Shown piece after piece: positions 15,244 to 21,457 of a DNA stretch of 21,457 nt (the first letter of the stretch is position 1; the number at the start of each line of letters is the position of its first letter). The position numbers and the translations under genes are program-made. The notes below the pieces were generated by a model. The model was not told where the DNA came from. It saw only the letters and a list, made by a program, of their open reading frames with translations, and made no database searches. The stretch comes from an uncultured Oscillibacter sp. GTDB lineage: Bacteria; Bacillota; Clostridia; Oscillospirales; Oscillospiraceae. The stretch spans positions 1 to 21,457 of the forward strand of contig NZ_URDP01000033.1 in assembly GCF_900546705.1 (NCBI RefSeq), read 5' to 3'.

Positions 15244-15747
15244 ATGCGGCTTTTTGTGGCGGTACGGCCAGAGGGCTTGAGCCGGGCAGTGCTGGAGCAG
15301 ACCCAACAGGGGCTGAGGCGGCAGGGACGGGGTACGTTTCCACACCCGTCTGCCCTCCATCTGACGCTGGCGTTTCTGGGCCAGACGGAGCGATTGGACG
15401 CGGCCAGGGCAGCGGTGGAGACGCTTTCGGGCAGCGGGCGCTTTTCCCTGACGGCGGAGGGCCTGGGCCGCTTCGGCGACACCTGGTGGGCGGGTACGAC
15501 CCCCTGTCCGGCGCTGGAAGCTCTGGCGGCGTCCACCCGCCGTGCCCTGGAGGCGGAGGGCTTTTCCCTGGAAAAGCGGCCCTTCGTCCCCCACATCACC
15601 CTGGTCCGGCACTACCGGCCAAAAGCGGATCCGGCGGCGGTAACGATGCCCCCCGTGACGTGGGAGGTGCGGCAGATCGAACTGCTGGAGTCTTTGCAGC
15701 GGGAGGGCCGGGCGGTATATGAGGCGCGGCATACGGTCCGGCTGTAA
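15244..15747 (+). CDS. thpR: RNA 2',3'-cyclic phosphodiesterase (2H/LigT family)
   Basis: A 167-residue soluble protein of the 2H phosphoesterase superfamily. The two catalytic H-x-T motifs are HLTLAFLG (H39) and HITLVRH (H117), at the usual spacing of about 78 residues. The N-terminal MRLFVAVRP matches the ThpR/LigT start. Family members open 2',3'-cyclic phosphates on RNA and can ligate tRNA halves in vitro; the physiological substrate is not settled. AAGGGGG lies just upstream of ATG 15244. The gene is monocistronic, with its own promoter and terminator. Confidence 0.92.
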   Translation: MRLFVAVRPEGLSRAVLEQTQQGLRRQGRGTFPHPSALHLTLAFLGQTERLDAARAAVETLSGSGRFSLTAEGLGRFGDTWWAGTTPCPALEALAASTRRALEAEGFSLEKRPFVPHITLVRHYRPKADPAAVTMPPVTWEVRQIELLESLQREGRAVYEARHTVRL

Positions 15748-15779
15748 AAAAAGGACGCCCCATGGGGGCGTCCTTTTTT
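15746..15779. terminator. Bidirectional terminator after thpR, probably also ending metG transcripts
   Basis: Stem GGACGCCCC/GGGGCGTCC (15753-15761 with 15765-15773), loop ATG, flanked by A7 on the left and T6 on the right. It is the first terminator met by minus-strand transcription leaving metG, about 190 bases after the metG stop. Confidence 0.9.
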
Positions 15780-15790
15780 GTATGATCGCT

Positions 15791-15837
15791 GCAGCGTCGA
15801 AGCGGAGTGCCTCAGCAGAGCTTGGCACCGGCGGGGA
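15791..15837. repeat. 47-bp direct repeat, copy A (displaced copy of the metG 3' end)
   Basis: It matches 15948-15994 at 46 of 47 positions; the one difference is A at 15800 versus G at 15957. Read on the minus strand it contains the last codons of metG (PAGAKLC), the TGA and about 21 bases of 3' flank, cut off from any gene. Confidence 0.95.
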
Positions 15838-15926
15838 AACAAGTGCGGCGCCGCCGGGGGCGGATGAAGCGCGCTTGTTTCGAGGAAGCGGCCCGATTGG
15901 CCGCCGCATGAGCGGCGGGGAATCGG
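15836..15926. other. Non-coding spacer with two strong hairpins between the metG-end repeats
   Basis: I see no gene in 15780-15968. Hairpin 1 pairs GAAACAAGTGCG (15836-15847) with CGCGCTTGTTTC (15870-15881), 12 pairs with one T-G, and has a GC-rich inner part. Hairpin 2 pairs CCGATT (15893-15898) with AATCGG (15921-15926). After a 2x2 G-rich internal loop it continues as CCGCCGC/GCGGCGG (15901-15907 with 15912-15918) around an ATGA loop. The whole could be a MITE-like element, a structured 3' UTR of metG or the scar of a lost integrated element. Confidence 0.6.
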
Positions 15927-15947
15927 CATGCCGCGACGGTGGGGATT

Positions 15948-15994
15948 GCAGCGTCGGAGCGGAGTGCCTCAGCAGAGCTTGGCACCGGCGGGGA
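15948..15994. repeat. 47-bp direct repeat, copy B (native metG 3' end)
   Basis: This copy is in its normal place: it covers the last eight codons and stop of metG (stop 15969-15971) plus 21 bases of downstream flank. The offset to copy A is 157 bp. Confidence 0.95.
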
Positions 15995-17951
15995 TGGAGT
16001 CATCCACCATGATGAGGTGGAGCTTCTCCTCGCCGTTTTCCTTGTGGACGGCGGAGATGAGCATGCCGTTGGACTCCAGACCCATCATCTTCCGGGGCGG
16101 CAGGTTCACGATGGCCACCAGCGTCTTGCCTACCAGCTGCTCGGGCTCATAGAACTTGTGGACGCCGGAGAGAATCTGCCGGTCGGTGCCGGTGCCGTCG
16201 TCCAGGGTAAACTTCAGGAGCTTGTCGCTCTTTTTCACGGCCTCGCAGGCCTTGACCTTTACGGCGCGGAAATCGTTTTTGCAGAAGGTGTCAAAGTCCA
16301 CCTTCTCGGTCAGCTGGGGCTCCACCTCCACGGTGTTGCCGGCAGCGGCCTTCCTGGCCGCGGCCTCCAGCTCCTCCAGTTCCGCCAGGGCCTTGTCCAT
16401 GTCGATGCGGGGGAACAGGTTCTCGCCCTTGGTGACGGTGGCGGTCTCGCTGAGGCTGCCCCACGCTGCGGCGGAGTCCCAGGTGCGCACCGTCTCGTCC
16501 GCGCCAATCTGGGCGAAGAGCTTCTCGCAGCTTTCGGGCATGAAGGGGCTCAGCAGGATGCCGCAGATGCGGGCGGTCTCCAGCAGGTTGTAGAGCACGT
16601 GGGCAAGGCGGGCACCGTTGGCCTCCATGTCCTTGGCCAGAACCCAGGGGGCGCATTCATCGATATACTTGTTGGCCCGCTGGATGACCTTGAAGATCTC
16701 GTCCAGGGCCTTGTGGGGCGCGAAGGATTCCATCTGCTCTTCATAGGCACCCCGCAGGGCCCTGGCCATAGAGATGAGCTCCGTGTCGAAGGCTTCGGGG
16801 GCGTCCCAGGTGCGGCAGCCGGCGGGCAGCTTGCCGCCGAAGTACTTGCCCACCATGGCGGTGGTGCGGGAGACCAGGTTGCCCAGGTCGTTGGCAAGGT
16901 CGGTGTTGATGGTCTGGATCAGCAGCTCGTTGCTGAAGTTGCCGTCGGAGCCGAAGGGGAACGTGCGCATGAGGAAGAAGCGCAGGGCGTCCACGCCGAA
17001 CTTGTCCGCCAGGATATAGGGGTCCACCACGTTGCCCTTGGACTTGGACATCTTGCCGCCGTCCAGCAGCAGCCAGCCGTGGCCGAACACATGCTTGGGC
17101 AGGGGCTCGCCCACGCTCATGAGCATGGCGGGCCAGATGATGGAGTGGAACCGGACGATCTCCTTGCCCACGATGTGCACGTCGGCAGGCCAGTAGTGCT
17201 CGTAGTCGTGGTAGCGGTCGTTCTGATAGCCCATGGCGGTGGCGTAGTTGAAGAGGGCGTCCACCCACACATACACCACATGGCCCGGGTCGAAGTCCAC
17301 GGGCACGCCCCAGGAGAAGCTGGTGCGGGAGACGCACAGGTCCTCCAGGCCGGGGTCGATGAAGTTTTTCACCATCTCATGGACCCGGCTGCGGGGCTGG
17401 AGGAAGTCGGTGTTTTCCAGCAGGTCCCGGATGCGGTCGGCGTACTTGCTCAGACGGAAGAAGTAGGCTTCCTCCTCGGCGTCCTGCACCTCCCGGCCGC
17501 AGTCGGGGCACTTGCCGTCCACCAGCTGGCTCTCGGTCCAGAAGGACTCGCAGGGCTTGCAGTACTTGCCCTTGTAGGTGCCCTTGTAGATGTCGCCGTT
17601 GTCGTACATCTTCTTGAAGATCTTCTGGATGGCGGCAACGTGGTAATCGTCGGTGGTGCGAATGAAGCGGTCGTTGGAGATGTTCATCAGCTTCCACAGG
17701 TCCCGGATGCCGTTTTCCCCGTCCACGATACGGTCCACAAACTCCTGGGGGGTGACGCCGGCCTCCTTGGCCTTGTCCTCGATCTTCTGGCCGTGCTCGT
17801 CGGTGCCGGTGAGGAACATCACATCATAGCCGGCCAGCCGCTTGTAGCGGGCGATGGCGTCGGTGGCCACGGTGCAGTAGGTGTGGCCGATGTGGAGCTT
17901 GTCGGAGGGATAGTAGATGGGGGTCGTCAGGTAAAACTTTTTCTTTTCCAT
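15969..17951 (-). CDS. metG: Methionyl-tRNA synthetase
   Basis: A 660-residue class I aminoacyl-tRNA synthetase that charges tRNA-Met with methionine. The ATP signatures are HIGH at 20-23 (KLHIGHTYC) and KMSKS at 300-304. The zinc knuckle has C131, C134, C148 and C151 (CKPC and CPDC). An anticodon-binding helical domain follows, and the C-terminal ~105 residues are the OB-fold tRNA-binding domain (from FDTFCKNDFRAVKVK to the end) that gives dimerisation and tRNA affinity in Firmicutes enzymes. ATG 17951 has AAAGGAG upstream; the longer frame runs into the promoter. It is monocistronic. The end of the gene is duplicated just downstream. Confidence 0.97.
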   Translation of the reverse strand: MEKKKFYLTTPIYYPSDKLHIGHTYCTVATDAIARYKRLAGYDVMFLTGTDEHGQKIEDKAKEAGVTPQEFVDRIVDGENGIRDLWKLMNISNDRFIRTTDDYHVAAIQKIFKKMYDNGDIYKGTYKGKYCKPCESFWTESQLVDGKCPDCGREVQDAEEEAYFFRLSKYADRIRDLLENTDFLQPRSRVHEMVKNFIDPGLEDLCVSRTSFSWGVPVDFDPGHVVYVWVDALFNYATAMGYQNDRYHDYEHYWPADVHIVGKEIVRFHSIIWPAMLMSVGEPLPKHVFGHGWLLLDGGKMSKSKGNVVDPYILADKFGVDALRFFLMRTFPFGSDGNFSNELLIQTINTDLANDLGNLVSRTTAMVGKYFGGKLPAGCRTWDAPEAFDTELISMARALRGAYEEQMESFAPHKALDEIFKVIQRANKYIDECAPWVLAKDMEANGARLAHVLYNLLETARICGILLSPFMPESCEKLFAQIGADETVRTWDSAAAWGSLSETATVTKGENLFPRIDMDKALAELEELEAAARKAAAGNTVEVEPQLTEKVDFDTFCKNDFRAVKVKACEAVKKSDKLLKFTLDDGTGTDRQILSGVHKFYEPEQLVGKTLVAIVNLPPRKMMGLESNGMLISAVHKENGEEKLHLIMVDDSIPAGAKLC

Positions 17952-18018
17952 GGATTTTTCTCCTTTATAACGGCCGCTCCGAATGAAAGAGGGCCGGAAT
18001 TGACTGGAACAATCCTTT

Positions 18019-18047
18019 ATTATAGCGGTTTTGGATGGAAAATACAA
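18019..18047 (-). promoter_or_regulatory. Promoter of metG
   Basis: Minus-strand TTGTAT (18042-18047) and a perfect TATAAT (18019-18024), 17 bp apart. The predicted leader is about 60 bases, too short for a T-box, and no T-box sequence is seen. Confidence 0.75.
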
Positions 18048-18079
18048 TGATTCGCCCGGATTTTCCCGGCGTTAGGCAA

Positions 18080-18108
18080 TTGTTTTTTCACTGAAAGTCG
18101 GGTACAAT
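18080..18108 (+). promoter_or_regulatory. Promoter of exoA
   Basis: TTGTTT (18080-18085), 17-bp spacer, TACAAT (18103-18108). The start site would be near 18115, about 20 bases before the ATG. Confidence 0.55.
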
Positions 18109-18134
18109 GTGGAAAAAACAAAAGGAGGAGCGCC

Positions 18135-18890
18135 ATGAAACTGGTATCCTGGAACGTCAACGGCCTGCGGGCATGTCTCGGCAAGGGATTTCTGGACTTC
18201 TGCACCGCCTCCGGAGCGGACGTAATCTGTCTGCAGGAGACGAAGATGCGCCCGGAGCAGGCGGACTTTGAGCTGCCCGGCTACCACCGCTACTGGAACA
18301 GCGCCGACAAGGCCGGCTACTCCGGCACCGCCGTCTTTACGAAAGAGGAGCCCCTGACGGTGACCTATGATTTCGGCGCGGATGTCCACCGCCATGAAGG
18401 GCGGGTCATCACCGCCGAGTATCCGGGCTTTTACCTGGTTTGCTGCTACACGCCCAATTCCCAGGATCAGCTGAGGCGGCTGGACTACCGCATGGAATGG
18501 GAGGACGACATCCGGGCCTATCTTCTGGAGTTGGACGGGAAAAAGCCCGTGGTCTACTGCGGGGACCTGAACGTGGCCCATGAGGAGATCGACATCAAAA
18601 ACCCCAAGACCAACCGCCGCAACGCGGGCTTTACGGATGAGGAGCGGGCCAAGATGACCGAGCTCCTGGCCGCGGGCTTTGTGGATACGTTCCGGGCCCT
18701 GTACCCGGACCGCACCGGCGCTTATTCCTGGTGGAGCTACCGGTTCAACGCCCGGAAGAACAACGCCGGATGGCGCATCGACTACTTTATCGTCTCGGAG
18801 CGGCTCAGGGACAAGATCCGGAATGCGGACATCCTCAGTGACGTGACCGGCAGCGACCACTGCCCCGTAGTGCTGGAACTGGAGGACTGA
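18135..18890 (+). CDS. exoA: Exodeoxyribonuclease III / AP endonuclease
   Basis: A 251-residue DNA repair nuclease of the Exo III/ExoA family. It cuts 5' of abasic sites and trims 3' blocking ends during base excision repair. Catalytic blocks are all present: SWNVNGLRA (N7), LQETK (E35, metal ligand), CCYTPNSQ, YCGDLNVAHEEIDIKNPKTN (the D-N pair), WWSYRFNARKNNAGWRIDYF and the final SDHCPV. AAAGGAGG at 18121-18128 supports ATG 18135. It is divergent from metG. No obvious hairpin terminator follows, so some readthrough toward the next gene is possible. Confidence 0.95.
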   Translation: MKLVSWNVNGLRACLGKGFLDFCTASGADVICLQETKMRPEQADFELPGYHRYWNSADKAGYSGTAVFTKEEPLTVTYDFGADVHRHEGRVITAEYPGFYLVCCYTPNSQDQLRRLDYRMEWEDDIRAYLLELDGKKPVVYCGDLNVAHEEIDIKNPKTNRRNAGFTDEERAKMTELLAAGFVDTFRALYPDRTGAYSWWSYRFNARKNNAGWRIDYFIVSERLRDKIRNADILSDVTGSDHCPVVLELED

Positions 18891-18941
18891 CTGGCACCAA
18901 TTTTTATGAAAAACGCCGAAGAAAACCCGGCCGGACCGGGG

Positions 18942-18947
18942 TATAAT
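18942..18947 (+). promoter_or_regulatory. Possible -10 element for the larA-like gene
   Basis: A perfect TATAAT at 18942-18947 sits about 50 bases before the start codon, but the -35 position (AAGAAA) is poor. It may need an activator. Confidence 0.4.
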
Positions 18948-18962
18948 GAGGGCGGAAATTAC

Positions 18963-18980
18963 CGGGGCGTTCTGGCCCCG
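18963..18980 (+). other. Leader hairpin before the larA-like gene
   Basis: CGGGGC (18963-18968) pairs with GCCCCG (18975-18980) around GTTCTG, four bases before the AAAGGA ribosome binding site. No T-run follows. Possible effect on mRNA stability or translation only. Confidence 0.4.
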
Positions 18981-18999
18981 CAGAAAGGAAGCAGCAGTT

Positions 19000-20292
19000 A
19001 TGGCAGAAGCAATGCATTACGGAAAAACCTCTTTCCCGGTGGAGCTGCCCCCGGAGCTGATCGCCGCGGAGCTGGAGCCCAACGCGGTGGAACTGGAGAA
19101 AAAGAGCGTACAGGACATGGTCCGCGACGCCCTGGCCCACCCCATCGACTCCAAGCCTCTGCGGGAGCTGGTCAAGCCCGGTGAGAGCGTTTGCCTGGTC
19201 ATCTCCGACGTGACCCGCCGCTGGCAGTCCCCGGAGACCTACATCCCCCTGGTGATCGAGGAGCTGGAGTCTGCCGGCATCCGGGACGAGGACATTCTCA
19301 TCCTCTCCGCCACGGGCACCCACCGCCGTCAGACTCCGGAGGAGCACAAGGGCCTTGTGACCGAGGACGTGTACCGCCGCATCCGGGTGGAGGACCACGT
19401 GTGCACCGATGAGGAGAACCTGAAGATGGTGGGCACCACCTCCTACGGTACCCCCGTTATGCTGGACAAGCGGGCGCTGGAGTGCGATCACATCATCCTC
19501 ACCGGCGGTGTGGTATATCACTTCATGGCCGGCTTCGGCGGCGGCCGCAAGAGCATCCTGCCGGGCATCGCCGGCCGGGAGACCATCATGAAAAACCACA
19601 ACCTGGCACTGAACCCCGGCCTTGGAAACGGCTCCAACCCGGAGGTCCGCAGCGCCAACATGAATGAGTCCAACCCGGTTCACGCGGACATGATGGAGGC
19701 CTGTGCCATGGCCAACCCCACCTTCCTCATCAACGTGGTGGTGGACGACAACCAGAAGATCATCGGCGTGTTTGCCGGCAACTGGATCACCGCTCACCGG
19801 GCTGCCTGCGACCTGGTGGACCGGATGTACGGCGTGCCCGCCAAGGAGCAGACGGAGCTGGTTATTGCCAGCGCCGGCGGCTATCCCAAGGACCTGAACT
19901 TCTACCAGACCATTAAGACCCTCTCCAATGCCCTGGTGGTGGCCAAGGAGGGCGGCACCATCATCCTGGTGACCAAGTCCGACGAGGGCTTCGGCAACGA
20001 CGACACCCAGCGTCAGATCGCCGGTTATGAGACCATGCTGGAGCGGGAGAAGGCCCTGCGGGCCAACTTCTCCATCGGCGCATTCATCGGCTACATCTTT
20101 GCCGAATCCGCTGAGAAATACAACATGATTGCCGTTACGGATATTCCCCAGGCCGACTTCGGCACCGCCAAGATCCGCGCCGTGTCCACCCTGGACGAGG
20201 CGCTGGAGCTGGCGCGGCAGTACCACGGCGGCAAGCTGCCCCGGGTCACGCTGATGCCCCACGGTGCAAACACCCTGCCCAAGATGCAGTAA
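19000..20292 (+). CDS. larA: LarA-family nickel-pincer-dependent racemase (lactate racemase-like)
   Basis: A 430-residue cytoplasmic enzyme of the lactate racemase (DUF2088) family, which uses a nickel-pincer nucleotide bound to lysine to racemise or epimerise 2-hydroxyacids. With the start at ATG 19000, H108 (ATGTHRR), H174 (VVYHFMAG), K184 (GGGRKS, pincer-attached Lys) and H200 (MKNH, nickel ligand) fall at the same numbers as in Lactiplantibacillus LarA. QTIK at 303-306 resembles the substrate-binding Gln/Lys pair. AAAGGA at 18985-18989 supports the start. The cofactor-making genes larB, larC and larE are not in the window. Family is secure; lactate as substrate is not, since homologues act on malate, phenyllactate, sugar acids and others. 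Confidence 0.88.
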   Translation: MAEAMHYGKTSFPVELPPELIAAELEPNAVELEKKSVQDMVRDALAHPIDSKPLRELVKPGESVCLVISDVTRRWQSPETYIPLVIEELESAGIRDEDILILSATGTHRRQTPEEHKGLVTEDVYRRIRVEDHVCTDEENLKMVGTTSYGTPVMLDKRALECDHIILTGGVVYHFMAGFGGGRKSILPGIAGRETIMKNHNLALNPGLGNGSNPEVRSANMNESNPVHADMMEACAMANPTFLINVVVDDNQKIIGVFAGNWITAHRAACDLVDRMYGVPAKEQTELVIASAGGYPKDLNFYQTIKTLSNALVVAKEGGTIILVTKSDEGFGNDDTQRQIAGYETMLEREKALRANFSIGAFIGYIFAESAEKYNMIAVTDIPQADFGTAKIRAVSTLDEALELARQYHGGKLPRVTLMPHGANTLPKMQ

Positions 20293-20302
20293 TCCTCTGC
20301 AA

Positions 20303-20336
20303 AAAACAGCCGCCGGAATCGTCCGGCGGCTGTTTT
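20303..20336. terminator. Bidirectional terminator between the larA-like gene and gpr
   Basis: An 11-bp stem CAGCCGCCGGA/TCCGGCGGCTG (20307-20317 with 20322-20332), loop ATCG, extended by A/T pairs and with a T-run on either strand. It touches the gpr stop codon. Confidence 0.92.
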
Positions 20337-21232
20337 CAGCTTAAAAGGGCATTGATGTCCTCAATGTCCAGGTCCTGAAGGGCCCAGTTGATGCCGTAGC
20401 CCACCACCTTGGCAAGATCCCGCACCTGCTGGTCGATGTCCCGGGTGGTCACCATCATGGTGCCCTGTCCCCGACGCAGCCGGTCGGCGTCAATGTGCTC
20501 CACCCCCGCCTCCTCCAGAAGATCTGCCGCCAGCGTGGCCGCGTCCACCACTGTGGGAATGCCCACGGCCACCACCGGCACGCCCAGTGTTTCATGGTTG
20601 AGGGCAGCGCGGTGATTGCCCACGCCGCTGCCGGGAATGATGCCGGTATCGCTGAGCTGTACCGTGGCACACACCCGCTCCCGGCGGCGGGAGGCCAGGG
20701 CGTCCACGGCAATGACAAAGGCGGGCTGCACCTGCTCCACCAGGCCCCGTACAGCTTCCGCCGACTCCACGCCGGTGGTGCCCAGCACGCCGGTGCGCAG
20801 CACGCTCACCGGCCGGAATCCGGCAAACTGACGGGGCATGGCGGCGATTAGATGCCGGGTTACCAGCACGCTGTCTGCCGTCAGGGGGCCTACGGCGTCA
20901 GGGGTCATGGCGGCGTTGCCCAGCCCCACTACCAGCACCGGACCTTCCGCCGGCACCAGGAGCTTGAGCTGGGAGCCCACCGCCCGGACGGCCCGGGGAA
21001 AAAAGTCTGACTTCCGCTGCCAGAAGGTGGTCAGGTCGATGGTAAGATAACTGCCAACCGGCTTGCCCAGGGCTTCTTCTCCCCGCTCATCCAGAATGTC
21101 CACCCGGGTCAATCCGTAGCCCTCCAGCTTGGATTTGGTGGCCTTCACCCCGGACAGCCGGCTGGTCCGCTGCGCGGATTCCTGCCATAGCTCCCGGGCT
21201 TCCAGCGCCAGGTCCGTGCGTTTTGCAAACAA
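20336..21232 (-). CDS. gpr: Spore germination protease GPR (endopeptidase of small acid-soluble proteins)
   Basis: A 298-residue aspartic-type protease (peptidase family A25) made in the forespore as a zymogen; it degrades small acid-soluble spore proteins at germination. The N-terminus RTDLALEARELWQE is the GPR propeptide region. Core blocks are GPVLVVGLGNAAMTPDAVGP, VLRTGVLGTTGVESAE, VIAVDALASRR, TVQLSDTGIIPGSGVGNHR, LGVPVVAVGIPTVVDA and VTTRDIDQQV near the end. I choose the TTG at 21232, nine bases after GGGAGG; no ATG fits, because the first upstream ATG (21445) lies inside rpsT. Divergence from rpsT is common in Clostridia. I see no clear sigma-F or sigma-G promoter. Confidence 0.92.
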   Translation of the reverse strand: MFAKRTDLALEARELWQESAQRTSRLSGVKATKSKLEGYGLTRVDILDERGEEALGKPVGSYLTIDLTTFWQRKSDFFPRAVRAVGSQLKLLVPAEGPVLVVGLGNAAMTPDAVGPLTADSVLVTRHLIAAMPRQFAGFRPVSVLRTGVLGTTGVESAEAVRGLVEQVQPAFVIAVDALASRRRERVCATVQLSDTGIIPGSGVGNHRAALNHETLGVPVVAVGIPTVVDAATLAADLLEEAGVEHIDADRLRRGQGTMMVTTRDIDQQVRDLAKVVGYGINWALQDLDIEDINALLS

Positions 21233-21332
21233 AAAGCGCCGCCTCCCAACACAAAATCTTGTGGTCACGTGCCTAGGATTTGCGCCAGAACATACAATAT
21301 ACGAAAAAATCACAAAAATTATAAAAAAACTC

Positions 21333-21361
21333 TTGCTTTTTGGGAACTTCCCTGCTAAAAT
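21333..21361 (+). promoter_or_regulatory. Promoter of rpsT with a palindrome in its spacer
   Basis: TTGCTT (21333-21338), 17-bp spacer, TAAAAT (21356-21361) with an extended TGC. The spacer holds the perfect palindrome GGGAACTTCCC (21342-21352), a possible operator. The rest of 21233-21422 is AT-rich leader DNA without a gene. Confidence 0.65.
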
Positions 21362-21422
21362 ATCATTCTGCACGGTGGAAATTATTGTTCCCCTGCTGAA
21401 TTTGCCTAAGGAGGTGTTTGGT

Positions 21423-21457
21423 TTGCCGAATATCAAGTCTGCCAAGAAGCGCGTTCT
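21423..21457 (+). CDS. rpsT: 30S ribosomal protein S20, 5' end only
   Basis: The first 11 codons plus two bases are in the window, reading MPNIKSAKKRV, the typical S20 start. The start codon is TTG 21423, eight bases after TAAGGAGG (21407-21414). S20 binds 16S rRNA early in 30S assembly. E. coli rpsT also starts with UUG, where the weak start takes part in autoregulation by S20; the same could hold here (inference). The gene continues past the window end. Confidence 0.9.
   Translation, partial: MPNIKSAKKRV

Noticed and set aside
15791..15994. CRISPR array
   Set aside because: Only two repeats, 47 bp long, with a structured 110-bp spacer and one copy inside metG; no cas genes.
17952..18018. 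T-box riboswitch upstream of metG
   Set aside because: The leader is only about 60 bases and lacks the T-box sequence and antiterminator fold.
15939..18050. A 703-codon plus-strand frame opposite metG
   Set aside because: Gly/Val/His/Leu-rich shadow with no ribosome binding site; metG motifs are unmistakable on the other strand.
21233..21330. Sigma-G or sigma-F promoter for gpr
   Set aside because: Expected for a forespore gene, but I could not find a -35/-10 pair with acceptable match on the minus strand.
21233..21445. ATG-start extension of gpr from 21445
   Set aside because: It overlaps rpsT and its promoter, and the extension does not resemble a GPR propeptide.

Overview
The window is GC-rich, tightly packed bacterial chromosome. 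It carries a spore germination protease (gpr), a YesM/YesN two-component system, an ECF sigma/anti-sigma pair and strong AAGGAGG ribosome binding sites. Together these point to a spore-forming Bacillota, most likely a gut Clostridia of the Oscillospiraceae type (Flavonifractor/Oscillibacter-like). That placement is inference; no rRNA or other phylogenetic marker was searched. No tRNA, rRNA, CRISPR array, transposase or phage gene was seen.

Region 1 (1-5928) is sugar uptake and sensing. The 3' end of an mglC-type galactose/glucose ABC permease is closed by a strong terminator. A four-gene operon follows: response regulator (YesN type), histidine kinase (YesM type) and two membrane-anchored periplasmic-binding-protein homologues. 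The second of these keeps the MglB galactose/glucose and calcium ligands but has no lipobox, so it looks like a sensor and not the transporter's binding protein.

Region 2 (5931-12818) is galactose catabolism. An AEC-family transporter and an AraC-type regulator lie on the minus strand. Divergent from them is a complete Leloir operon galK-galT-galE-galM on the plus strand, ending in a terminator. A 22-bp-spaced direct repeat in front of galK overlaps the putative -35, as an AraC-type activator site would. Regions 1 and 2 together form a sense-import-metabolise module for galactose (inference).

Region 3 (12841-15779) holds a minus-strand ECF sigma factor/zinc-finger anti-sigma operon with a probable self-activated promoter, then a HAD phosphatase and a divergent RNA 2',3'-cyclic phosphodiesterase (thpR) sharing an overlapping promoter region.

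Region 4 (15780-15968) is non-coding. A 47-bp copy of the metG 3' end lies 157 bp beyond the original, and the sequence between the copies folds into two strong hairpins.

Region 5 (15969-21457) is mostly housekeeping: metG (minus), exoA (plus), a LarA-family nickel-pincer racemase (plus), gpr (minus, TTG start) and the first 35 bases of rpsT (plus, TTG start).

Most other long reading frames, especially those antisense to the gal operon, metG and yesM, are GC-driven shadows and are left out.
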